Shown: piece by piece, positions 33,734 to 40,874 of the stretch | Layout of the letters: the number at the start of each line of letters is the position of its first letter | How positions within the stretch are numbered: the first letter of the stretch is position 1 | Assembly (NCBI GenBank): GCA_029007645.1 | Contig: JAQXIE010000001.1 | Coordinates: forward strand, 1 to 60,900 | Direction of reading: 5' to 3' | DNA: 60,900 bases | DNA from: Bacteroidales bacterium | GTDB taxonomy: Bacteria > Bacteroidota > Bacteroidia > Bacteroidales > Muribaculaceae | The notes under the pieces: generated by a model | The model's database searches: none | The model's input: only the letters and a program-made list of their open reading frames with translations | Told to the model about the DNA's origin: nothing | Position numbers and translations under genes: made by a program

Positions 33734-35725
33734 ATGATGATGAAAAATAACGATGAATCCGATATCATGAATAATCAAGAGGGGCTTGAATCGCCTCGGC
33801 TGTCCAAATCCCAGATGCAGGAAATTTTAGCGGGCACAGGAAGAAATATCGATGAAATCGGAGGATTTGATGTCGAGATATCCGAAAAGCGCACTCAGCA
33901 GGAAATCGCCGAGAATCGCCCCGGTCCGAAACTGCGTGAGAAAATCCTGAATCTCCCCGATCTCCCCGGCATTTATATGTATATCGACCGCCGGGGCAAG
34001 GTTATTTATGTCGGCAAAGCCAAAAGACTGAAACGTCGCGTTTCGAGTTATTTCAACCGCCGCCATGATTCAACACGTACCAATCTGTTGGTGCGCAGCA
34101 TCGCCGACCTCCGTTATGTTGTGGTGCATTCCGAAGAGGATGCCCTGCACATGGAAAATGCCACGATCAAGGAGTATCAGCCCCATTACAATGTCCTGCT
34201 TAAGGACGACAAATCCTATCCCTGGATCGTGGTCACCAAGGAACTCTATCCTCGTGTATTCATGACCCGCGACCGCAATATCAAGGGCCAATATTTCGGT
34301 CCTTTCGGAAATGTTCAGGCCGCACGAACCGTGCTCGATCTGATCCGTGATACTTACCCGCTCCGAAGCTGCCGGCATCCGCTGGATGAAAAAGGAATCG
34401 CGCGCATGAAGTATCCTCTATGTCTCGACTATCATATACAAAAGTGCGCCGGGCCATGTCAGGGCCGGATCAGTCCCGAAGATTATGCCGCCATCATTGC
34501 CAGAGTCAAGCAGATTCTTCGCGGAGAAACCGTAGAACTGGAAAAATCGTTGCTGGCCGAGATGCAGAAGCTCAGCGAGGATTGGAAATTTGAGCAGGCT
34601 CAGGCCGTCAAGGAAAAATATGAGCTTGTGCGCTCTTACAATATCAAACGCGTGATAGGCGAGCGCGACACAATCGACATCGATCTCTTCGCATATGTGG
34701 AGAATGAGGACCGCGCTTTCGTAAATTTCATGCATCTGCATCATGGCGCCGTGACTCAAAGCCTCAATCTCGAATTCCGTCGCGGCAGGGGAGAAATCAC
34801 TACCGGCGAAATCCTGTCCCGGGCCGTGGCCGAGGTTGCCGAACGTTTCAACCGCAAGTTTCAGGAGGTGCTTGTGCCCTTCCTGCCGGATGTGCAGTTT
34901 GACGGCGTGAATTTTGTAATCCCTCAACGCGGCGAGAAAAAGCGCGTGCTGGAGGTCGGATTGAAAAATGCCGCTCAATATATGCGCGACTGCGAGAAGC
35001 AGGCCGAACTGCTGACCCCCGACCGATCGACCGACCTGCTGATGCAACGAATGCAGAGCGATTTCCGCCTGCCCGTCGAACCCCGGCATATCGAGTGCTT
35101 CGACAACTCGAATATTCAGGGCACGAATCCGGTGGCGAGCTGCGTGGTGTTCCGAAACGGTCGTCCCTCGAAGCGCGATTACCGACATTTCTGTATCAAG
35201 ACTGTGGTGGGTGCAGACGACTTTGCATCGATGAAGGAAGTGCTGCACCGCCGTTACACGCGCATGATGGCCGAGGGTGAGCCGCTGCCGCAATTAGTTG
35301 TTGTGGATGGCGGCAAGGGTCAGCTCAGTGCCGCCGTCGAGGCCTTCGACGAGATGGGCATCCGCGGAGAGGTCGCCCTGGTCGGTATCGCAAAGCGTCT
35401 CGAGGGAATTTATTATCCCGGCGACACATTGCCGCTTTATCTTGATAAGACGTCCCCGAGCCTTCGGGTCATTCAGGCTCTCCGTGACGAGGCCCACCGC
35501 TTCGGGATCACCCATCACCGCGACCGCCGCAGCAAAGGGCAGATAGCCAGCGAATTGGATAACATCAAAGGCATCGGGCCGGGCACATCCGCGGCGTTGA
35601 TGAAGACATTCAAATCTTTGAAACGTGCCAAAGAGGCTGACTACGAGCAGCTTGCCGCCGCCGTCGGCGCCGCCAAGGCCCGCCTCCTCTATGCTCACTT
35701 TCACCCCGAAACGCCAAATTACTGA
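33734..35725 (+). CDS. uvrC: excinuclease ABC subunit C
   Basis: Makes the dual incisions of nucleotide excision repair with UvrAB. 663 aa: an N-terminal extension of about 70 aa, acidic and probably disordered (start ambiguous among several ATGs at 33734-33767), then the GIY-YIG nuclease LPGIYMYIDRRGKVIYVGKA, a Cys cluster (CRHP, CLDYHIQKCAGPC), the UVR motif region (KLSEDWKFEQAQAVKEKYEL), the RNase H-like nuclease (CFDNSNIQGTNPVASCVVF, VVDGGKGQLSAA) and C-terminal HhH (LDNIKGIGPGTSAALM). Its stop lies in the first of three 23-bp repeats. Confidence 0.95.
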   Translation: MMMKNNDESDIMNNQEGLESPRLSKSQMQEILAGTGRNIDEIGGFDVEISEKRTQQEIAENRPGPKLREKILNLPDLPGIYMYIDRRGKVIYVGKAKRLKRRVSSYFNRRHDSTRTNLLVRSIADLRYVVVHSEEDALHMENATIKEYQPHYNVLLKDDKSYPWIVVTKELYPRVFMTRDRNIKGQYFGPFGNVQAARTVLDLIRDTYPLRSCRHPLDEKGIARMKYPLCLDYHIQKCAGPCQGRISPEDYAAIIARVKQILRGETVELEKSLLAEMQKLSEDWKFEQAQAVKEKYELVRSYNIKRVIGERDTIDIDLFAYVENEDRAFVNFMHLHHGAVTQSLNLEFRRGRGEITTGEILSRAVAEVAERFNRKFQEVLVPFLPDVQFDGVNFVIPQRGEKKRVLEVGLKNAAQYMRDCEKQAELLTPDRSTDLLMQRMQSDFRLPVEPRHIECFDNSNIQGTNPVASCVVFRNGRPSKRDYRHFCIKTVVGADDFASMKEVLHRRYTRMMAEGEPLPQLVVVDGGKGQLSAAVEAFDEMGIRGEVALVGIAKRLEGIYYPGDTLPLYLDKTSPSLRVIQALRDEAHRFGITHHRDRRSKGQIASELDNIKGIGPGTSAALMKTFKSLKRAKEADYEQLAAAVGAAKARLLYAHFHPETPNY

Positions 35726-35781
35726 ATAAAATCGCGCCAAATTGCTGAATAAAAACATGCCAAAATACTGAATTGTGAAAA
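35713..35781. repeat. three 23-bp tandem repeats across the uvrC 3' end
   Basis: Copies begin at 35713, 35736 and 35759 with an exact 23-bp period. Each starts GCCAAA, followed by a variant of TTACTGAATAAAA; the third is the most diverged. The first copy contains the uvrC stop codon. Confidence 0.8.
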
Positions 35782-35789
35782 ATACTGCT

Positions 35790-35891
35790 TATTTTTGCGC
35801 AATAAAAGTCTGAAACATGGGTAATTACAAACATAGAGTAGTCGATGGTCTGTCTGAACCTCCGCGGATAGCGCGACGCCTGCTGAATTAA
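35790..35891 (+). pseudogene. remnant of an AAA-ATPase-type gene start (24 codons)
   Basis: TATTTTTG (35790-35797) matches the Bacteroidota -7 element. The ATG at 35817 opens MGNYKHRVVDGL, which resembles the first residues of the DUF4143-type AAA ATPases common in this group (N-YKxRVVD-L before GAVLIEGPKWCGKT). The frame then diverges and stops at 35891 with no P-loop, so the body of the gene is missing. Attribution is from memory of the family N-terminus and is tentative. Confidence 0.35.
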
Positions 35892-35918
35892 TGCATACTC
35901 CCGGAAATATGTTTTAGC

Positions 35919-35982
35919 ATAATTATATAAAATGACAAAGCCCCGCTTATGCAGCAGGGGCTTTGTTATTTTATATAATTAT
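35919..35982. terminator. 26-bp-stem bidirectional terminator
   Basis: Arms 35919-35944 and 35957-35982 pair over 26 bp with a single G-T position; core ACAAAGCCCC/GGGGCTTTGT flanked by A/T tracts, 12-nt loop. It separates the plus-strand uvrC region from the convergent minus-strand peptidase gene and should stop transcription from both sides. Confidence 0.9.
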
Positions 35983-35994
35983 ATTGTTATGACG

Positions 35995-37221
35995 TCATTT
36001 GAATTTCTTTGAGATATTGGCGGGAATGGCTTCCTTGTGCACGCCCACTCCGATGGTCTTGGCCAGGAAATAGGGTACGGATACGTAGAGATAGCCGTCA
36101 TAGATCTGATTGGTGTCCCAGGAATTCTTGACCTTGTAGAATTTGTTTCCCTTCTGATCCTTGGCTGTGCCGACAATGACCATGCCATGGTCATCGGTGG
36201 TCTCGAAATTGTCGAAGCCCTCCTGGCGGCTCTGCTGGGTCACGGTCTGTTCTTTGGCGGGACCATCGATCTTGTATTTTTCATTTTCGCGGTCTTTGTC
36301 GCTGAGCTTGACCCAACGGCTCAGTTCCGTATCGGTCATATCCTTGTCGGTCTTGGCCTCGGGCAGCACGGCGAGTCCGTTGGTCCAGCGGAAGCCCTTC
36401 TCCGACACATCGGCGGCCCACATCACAGTATAGCCCTTCTCCAGGGCGTTGTCGGTGATGGCCAGCATCTCCTCCATGGGCACATTGCGCGACGCCGTCC
36501 ATGCCCAGTTGTCGGGAATCTCGAGCACTACGTCCTCGTAGAAGGGGTGGTGTGTGAAACTGATGATGTTCTCGAAATTCTCAGGCTCCAGACCAATCGC
36601 CGTGGCGAACGATTGCGGGGTGTAGGTCTTGCCCTCGTAGGTGAATGTTTCGGGCACTTTGCCGAGATAGGCGTCGAGGATGCCTTCGAAACCCTTCAGC
36701 CAGGCGGTGCTTAGTTTGCCGTTCTTGGTGCCCCGCGCCAGCACGGCGTTCAGGTATGCCTCCAGAGCTTCGGCCAGCTCATAATGGCTGTGCTTCTCCT
36801 CGCCGTAGTTCAGACCCGGATATGCCTCCTCGGGAATGGCACCGTAACGGATGCTCATGTTCAGCACATCGGGAAACGAGCCTCCTTGCGCGAAGTTGAT
36901 CTTGCCGTTCATGCGCATCCATTTGGCGGCCTTCTCCAGATAGGCGTTGCGCACCACGTACATCTCCGACAGCTTGACATCCTTGCCGCTCTTGCGTTTG
37001 ATGTTGTCCTCGAGTGTCGATATGCCCGAAAAGGCCCAGCATGTACCCGATTTGTTCTGGTCCTGAACCGCGCTGTGCGGGTTGATTTTTACGTCGGTGA
37101 ACACAAAACCGGCGGAATCCAGCTCCGCTTTCTTCGGCTCGTCGTCCTTGACGGCTCCGTATGTCTGGCCGCACATTCCTGCACATGCCGCCAGCACTGC
37201 GATAAACATCTTGCTCTTCAT
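35995..37221 (-). CDS. secreted C1-family cysteine peptidase (bleomycin hydrolase/PepC-like)
   Basis: 408 aa with a signal peptide (MKSKMFIAVLAACAGMCGQTYG). Papain-fold catalytic residues are visible: Gln in AVQDQNKSGT, Cys61 in GTCWAFS, His in TDDHGMVIVG and Asn in KVKNSWD. The order and large insertion (about residues 95-330) fit the C1B bleomycin hydrolase/aminopeptidase C group, but export is unlike cytosolic PepC. Likely a periplasmic or surface peptidase. It is transcribed alone from a divergent promoter shared with rnr. Confidence 0.88.
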   Translation of the reverse strand: MKSKMFIAVLAACAGMCGQTYGAVKDDEPKKAELDSAGFVFTDVKINPHSAVQDQNKSGTCWAFSGISTLEDNIKRKSGKDVKLSEMYVVRNAYLEKAAKWMRMNGKINFAQGGSFPDVLNMSIRYGAIPEEAYPGLNYGEEKHSHYELAEALEAYLNAVLARGTKNGKLSTAWLKGFEGILDAYLGKVPETFTYEGKTYTPQSFATAIGLEPENFENIISFTHHPFYEDVVLEIPDNWAWTASRNVPMEEMLAITDNALEKGYTVMWAADVSEKGFRWTNGLAVLPEAKTDKDMTDTELSRWVKLSDKDRENEKYKIDGPAKEQTVTQQSRQEGFDNFETTDDHGMVIVGTAKDQKGNKFYKVKNSWDTNQIYDGYLYVSVPYFLAKTIGVGVHKEAIPANISKKFK

Positions 37222-37246
37222 TATTGTTGATTTTTTATATTTAACG

Positions 37247-37278
37247 CAAACTTAGCAAATATTTTCGGCGCGGCCAAA
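37247..37278 (-). promoter_or_regulatory. promoter of the C1 peptidase gene
   Basis: Minus strand TTTG (37278-37275), 20 bp, TAAGTTTG (37254-37247): full consensus. The -33 element directly abuts that of the rnr promoter. Confidence 0.75.
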
Positions 37279-37310
37279 TTTGCATAAATCAGCGTCGTTT
37301 CGTATATTTG
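37279..37310 (+). promoter_or_regulatory. promoter of rnr
   Basis: TTTG (37279-37282), 20 bp, TATATTTG (37303-37310): full consensus. The predicted start near 37315 supports the rnr ATG at 37337 rather than the in-frame codon at 37280. Confidence 0.8.
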
Positions 37311-37336
37311 CAACATACTATACTAACGGTAGAAAT

Positions 37337-39589
37337 ATGGCTAAGAAGAACAATGGAGGAAGTCAGTGCGGTCGCATCCGCAAGGCTGATCTTCCGGCTT
37401 TAATCATAGATTTTTTATCGCGTCAGCAGAAGCAGAGCTTCAATTACAAGCAGATTGCCTTCGGCATCGGAGCCACCAGTCCGGCCAACCGGATGGACGT
37501 GATCAATGTGCTTGACGAGCTTGTCGCCGCCGACGATATCCGGGAGGTCGACCTCGGGAAATATAAGGCCAAGAGCAACCGCGGCAGCGAGAACGTGGGC
37601 TACTTCGTTCGCCGTAGCAACGGCAAGAATGCCGTGGTGGTCGACGACGAGCAGATCTTCGTCGCCGAGCGTAACTCCATGCATGCCCTGAACGGCGACA
37701 AGGTCAGGGTGGTGGTTTCCGCCGCACGGCGCGGTGCCGATCCCGAGGCCCGCGTCATCGAGATCGTCGAGGCCAAGGAACAGCAGTTTGTCGGCACCAT
37801 CAAAATCGACAAAAATTACTGCGCGCTTGTACCCGACACAAAGTTCCTGGCCACCGACATTATTCTGTCGCGCTCGCATCTGAAGGGAGGCAAGGACGGC
37901 GACAAGGCTGTGGTCCGCATTTCGCAATGGCGCGACGACGAGATGAGCCCCCGCGGCGAAATCATCGACATCCTCGGCGCCAAGGGCGAAAACAACACCG
38001 AGATGCACGCCATTCTCGCCGAATTCGGGCTCCCTTACAAATATCCCGAGAATGTCGAGAAAGCGGCCGAGAAAATTTCAGCCGACATCACACCCGAGGA
38101 GATTGCCCGCCGCGAGGATTTCCGCGGAGTCACCACATTCACCATCGACCCGCGCGACGCCAAGGACTTCGATGACGCTCTCTCCATCCGACGCCTTGCC
38201 AACGGCAACTGGGAGGTGGGTGTCCATATCGCCGACGTGACCCATTACGTGCACCCCAACACGATAATCGACAAGGAGGCCCGTCAGCGCGCCACGTCGG
38301 TTTATCTCGTGGACCGCACCATCCCGATGCTGCCCGAGCGCCTCTCAAACGGGCTTTGCTCGCTGCGTCCCAACGAGGAGAAGCTCACCTTCTCGGCCAT
38401 CTTCGAGATGGATGCCGACGCCAATGTCGTCTCGAGCCGTATCGGACGTACCGTGATCTGCTCCGACCGCCGCTTCACTTACGAGGAGGCTCAGGAGATC
38501 ATCGAGACCGGCCGGGGCGATTTCGCCGAGGAAGTCAATGTCCTGGACCGGCTTGCCAAGATTCTGCGCAAACGCCGCTATCAGAACGGCGCGCTGGAAT
38601 TCGACCGCGCCGAGGTCCGCTTCGAAATCGACGAGAACGGCAAACCGATTTCCGTCTATTTCAAGGAGTCGAAGGATGCCAACAAACTGATCGAGGAATT
38701 CATGCTTCTGGCCAACCTGACCGTGGCCGAGAGTATAGGCAAGGTGCCCAAGGGGAAGAAGGCCAAGACATTCGTCTACCGTGTGCACGACAACCCGGAT
38801 CCCGACAAACTCGCCAATCTGGCGCTGATCGCCATGCGCTTCGGACATAAGCTGAACACCGACGGCTCAATCAAGGCCGTGAACCAGAGCGTGAATCGGC
38901 TCCTGCGCGATGTTAAGGGAAAAGGGGAGGAGAACATGCTGTCGATCCTGGCCATCCGATCCATGGCCAAGGCCTGCTACACCACCGAGAACGTCGGCCA
39001 TTACGGACTGGCGATGCCTTACTACACCCACTTCACATCGCCGATACGCCGATACCCCGACATGCTGGTGCACCGGCTTCTTGCCAAGTATGCCGAAGGT
39101 GGCCGCAGCGTCGACAAGGTGAAGCTCGAAGAGGAATGCAAACATGACTCCGACATGGAGGTGCTGGCCAGCAACGCCGAACGCGCTTCCATCAAGTACA
39201 AGCAGGTGGAATATATGCGCGACCGGCTTGGCGAGATTTACGAAGGCGTGATTTCGGGTGTCACCGAATGGGGCTTCTATGTCGAGCTTGACGAGTCGAT
39301 GTGCGAGGGCCTGGTGCCTATCCGCGACCTGGCAGACGATTATTACGACCTTGACGAGAAAAACTATTGTCTGATAGGACGTAAACACGGTGTGAAATAC
39401 ACGCTCGGCGACCGCGTGAAGGTGCAGGTGGCACGCGCCGATCTGGAACGCAAGCAGCTCGACTTCGCCCTGATCGACGACAAGGGCAACCCCAACAAGC
39501 CGATTCAGGAGAAAAAACCGGGCAAACGACATGAACCCGGCGGCAAGAAATCGCGCAGCCGCGGCGGAAACAAACGCCGCAAACAGTAA
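37337..39589 (+). CDS. rnr: ribonuclease R
   Basis: Processive 3'-5' exoribonuclease that degrades structured RNA. The start at 37337 (MAKKNNGGSQCGRIRK) lies about 22 nt after the predicted transcription start and gives 750 aa. Domains: N-terminal winged helix (about residues 18-75), two cold-shock domains, the RNB catalytic domain with TIDPRDAKDFDDALSI (Mg-binding Asp cluster), HYTHFTSPIRRYPD-like motif (YYTHFTSPIRRYPDMLVHRL), an S1 domain (YEGVISGVTEWGFYVELDE) and a Lys/Arg-rich tail. It stands alone. Confidence 0.95.
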   Translation: MAKKNNGGSQCGRIRKADLPALIIDFLSRQQKQSFNYKQIAFGIGATSPANRMDVINVLDELVAADDIREVDLGKYKAKSNRGSENVGYFVRRSNGKNAVVVDDEQIFVAERNSMHALNGDKVRVVVSAARRGADPEARVIEIVEAKEQQFVGTIKIDKNYCALVPDTKFLATDIILSRSHLKGGKDGDKAVVRISQWRDDEMSPRGEIIDILGAKGENNTEMHAILAEFGLPYKYPENVEKAAEKISADITPEEIARREDFRGVTTFTIDPRDAKDFDDALSIRRLANGNWEVGVHIADVTHYVHPNTIIDKEARQRATSVYLVDRTIPMLPERLSNGLCSLRPNEEKLTFSAIFEMDADANVVSSRIGRTVICSDRRFTYEEAQEIIETGRGDFAEEVNVLDRLAKILRKRRYQNGALEFDRAEVRFEIDENGKPISVYFKESKDANKLIEEFMLLANLTVAESIGKVPKGKKAKTFVYRVHDNPDPDKLANLALIAMRFGHKLNTDGSIKAVNQSVNRLLRDVKGKGEENMLSILAIRSMAKACYTTENVGHYGLAMPYYTHFTSPIRRYPDMLVHRLLAKYAEGGRSVDKVKLEEECKHDSDMEVLASNAERASIKYKQVEYMRDRLGEIYEGVISGVTEWGFYVELDESMCEGLVPIRDLADDYYDLDEKNYCLIGRKHGVKYTLGDRVKVQVARADLERKQLDFALIDDKGNPNKPIQEKKPGKRHEPGGKKSRSRGGNKRRKQ

Positions 39590-39670
39590 GAGAGGAAACT
39601 TTTTGCGGCCGCGCAAAAACAAGACATTCAGATAATTAAATAAAATTAGCTTTTTTTAATGGCCTGAAAT

Positions 39671-39701
39671 TTTGCCAATAACGGAAAAAGTTGTAATTTT
39701 G
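39671..39701 (+). promoter_or_regulatory. promoter of SRP RNA/tRNA-Thr
   Basis: TTTG (39671-39674), 19 bp, TAATTTTG (39694-39701). Predicted initiation 4-6 nt later falls on the first paired base of the SRP RNA. Confidence 0.78.
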
Positions 39702-39705
39702 CATC

Positions 39706-39804
39706 GGGTGAGTCCTTCACGACCAGCTCCCTGTTAATCCCCCAGGTCTTGACCGAAGCAAGGGTCGCAGGTCGTAGCGGTGCGATGCAGGTAGCTCGCC
39801 CACC
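39706..39804 (+). ncRNA. ffs: signal recognition particle RNA (small bacterial type)
   Basis: About 99 nt. The ends pair (GGGTGAG at 39706 with CTCGCCC at 39795-39801). The apical hairpin has GGTCTTGACCGAAGCAAGGG, resembling the conserved Ffh-binding symmetrical and asymmetrical loops around the GGAA-type tetraloop (here CCGAAG). The ACCAGCTCCCTGTTAATCCC arm resembles Bacteroidota SRP RNA as I remember it. The RNA joins Ffh to target membrane proteins. Exact ends are inferred from pairing and the promoter. Confidence 0.75.
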
Positions 39805-39805
39805 C

Positions 39806-39882
39806 GCCTCTTTAGCTCAGTTGGCCAGAGCACGTGATTTGTAATCTCGGGGTCGTTGGTTCGAATCCGACAAGAGGCTCCA
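39806..39882 (+). tRNA. tRNA-Thr (TGT)
   Basis: GCCTCTT pairs with AAGAGGC; D-arm GCTCAGTTGGCCAGAGC; anticodon loop TTTGTAA (anticodon TGT); T-loop GGTTCGAATCC; discriminator T followed by an encoded CCA. It begins a few bases after the SRP RNA and probably shares its transcript, with processing between them. Confidence 0.93.
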
Positions 39883-39913
39883 AAAGCCGGTCCGCAAGGT
39901 CCGGCCTTTTTAT
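39883..39913 (+). terminator. terminator after tRNA-Thr
   Basis: AAAAGCCGG ... CCGGCCTTTTT hairpin (GCCGG/CCGGC stem) followed by a T-run, immediately after the CCA end. Confidence 0.8.
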
Positions 39914-39926
39914 TTTCGCCGCGAAT

Positions 39927-40241
39927 ATGCTTGTACACAACTGCACTTTCATGATGCTCCGTGCCAAGGAACCCCTGTTCCTGAAATGGTTCGCGCATTA
40001 TTGCATACCTTTGCTCGAGTCGGGTGTCAATCCCCGTCTCTCCTCGATGCGCGAGTCGGGCGGTCAGTCTTATACCCTGGCTGAAGCTCAGAGCATCGCT
40101 TTCCAGCTCGAATTCCCCGACATGGAATCCGTCAGGGCATACGAGCAGGGTCCGCTGCGCGATCTGCTGGCAAGATTCGACCGCTCGTTCGGCCCCGAAG
40201 CCATGACATTCACCTCAATATTCGAGCTTCTCCCCCTCTGA
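39927..40241 (+). CDS. DUF4286 family protein
   Basis: A 104-aa cytoplasmic protein that resembles DUF4286 (ferredoxin-like, about 100 aa): N-terminal [20 protein letters not shown], central [21 protein letters not shown]-terminal [17 protein letters not shown]. Function unknown. The start at 39927 is chosen because anything upstream would run through tRNA-Thr. ruvC follows after 8 bp, so the two are probably co-transcribed, an arrangement I recall from other Bacteroidota. Confidence 0.75.
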   Translation: MLVHNCTFMMLRAKEPLFLKWFAHYCIPLLESGVNPRLSSMRESGGQSYTLAEAQSIAFQLEFPDMESVRAYEQGPLRDLLARFDRSFGPEAMTFTSIFELLPL

Positions 40242-40249
40242 GTGCCCCG

Positions 40250-40852
40250 ATGGACCATCCGCTCAAGAAATATGACCGAATCATCATGGGTATCGACCCG
40301 GGCACATGCGTCATGGGTTACGGCGTCCTTGGAATCGCCTCCAGACGCCCCGAGGTGATTGTGATGGGTGTAGTCAGGCTGAACAAGCTTGAAAGCCACT
40401 ACAAGCGTCTGAACCGCATCTACGAGCGTGTCACCGGTCTCTGCGAACAGTATCTGCCCGACGAACTGGCTATCGAGGCTCCTTTCTTCGGCAAAAACGT
40501 CCAGTCGATGCTGAAGCTGGGACGCGCCCAGGGCGTGGCAATGGCCGCGGCTCTGAGCCGTGACATCCCTATTTCCGAGTATGCCCCGAGGTTGATCAAG
40601 ATGGCTGTAAGCGGCAACGGACAGGCTTCCAAGGAGCAGGTCGCAAACATGCTGCGGCATCTCCTCGGTCTGCGTCAGGACCAGATGCCCGATTTTCTTG
40701 ACGCCACCGATGCCCTGGCGGTCGCCCTGACGCATTTCTACGAAACAAGCAAGCCCTCGGTCGACAAAGGCCCGAAATCGTGGGCCGATTTCCTTGCAAA
40801 GAATCCCGGCAGGGTGGTCGGCGGTTCGATTGCCGGTACTAAAAAATCCTGA
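40250..40852 (+). CDS. ruvC: Holliday junction resolvase RuvC
   Basis: Homodimeric endonuclease that resolves Holliday junctions with RuvAB. 200 aa: first catalytic Asp in [15 protein letters not shown], Glu in [14 protein letters not shown], basic [10 protein letters not shown] helix and the final acidic pair in [15 protein letters not shown]. About 20 extra residues at the C-terminus compared with E. coli. It ends 22 bp from the convergent hybrid regulator gene. Confidence 0.95.
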   Translation: MDHPLKKYDRIIMGIDPGTCVMGYGVLGIASRRPEVIVMGVVRLNKLESHYKRLNRIYERVTGLCEQYLPDELAIEAPFFGKNVQSMLKLGRAQGVAMAAALSRDIPISEYAPRLIKMAVSGNGQASKEQVANMLRHLLGLRQDQMPDFLDATDALAVALTHFYETSKPSVDKGPKSWADFLAKNPGRVVGGSIAGTKKS

Positions 40853-40874
40853 TTTTTTTCTGCTTGCCGGAATC

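Noticed and set aside
39827-39834. CACGTG as a second parS core (also near 5957, 55229)
   Set aside because: Flanks are not the TGTTN/NAACA arms; this one lies in the tRNA-Thr anticodon arm.
39717-39998. Minus-strand open frame over SRP RNA and tRNA-Thr
   Set aside because: Contains the tell-tale CRIRTNDPEITNH tRNA-derived peptide; RNA genes explain the sequence.
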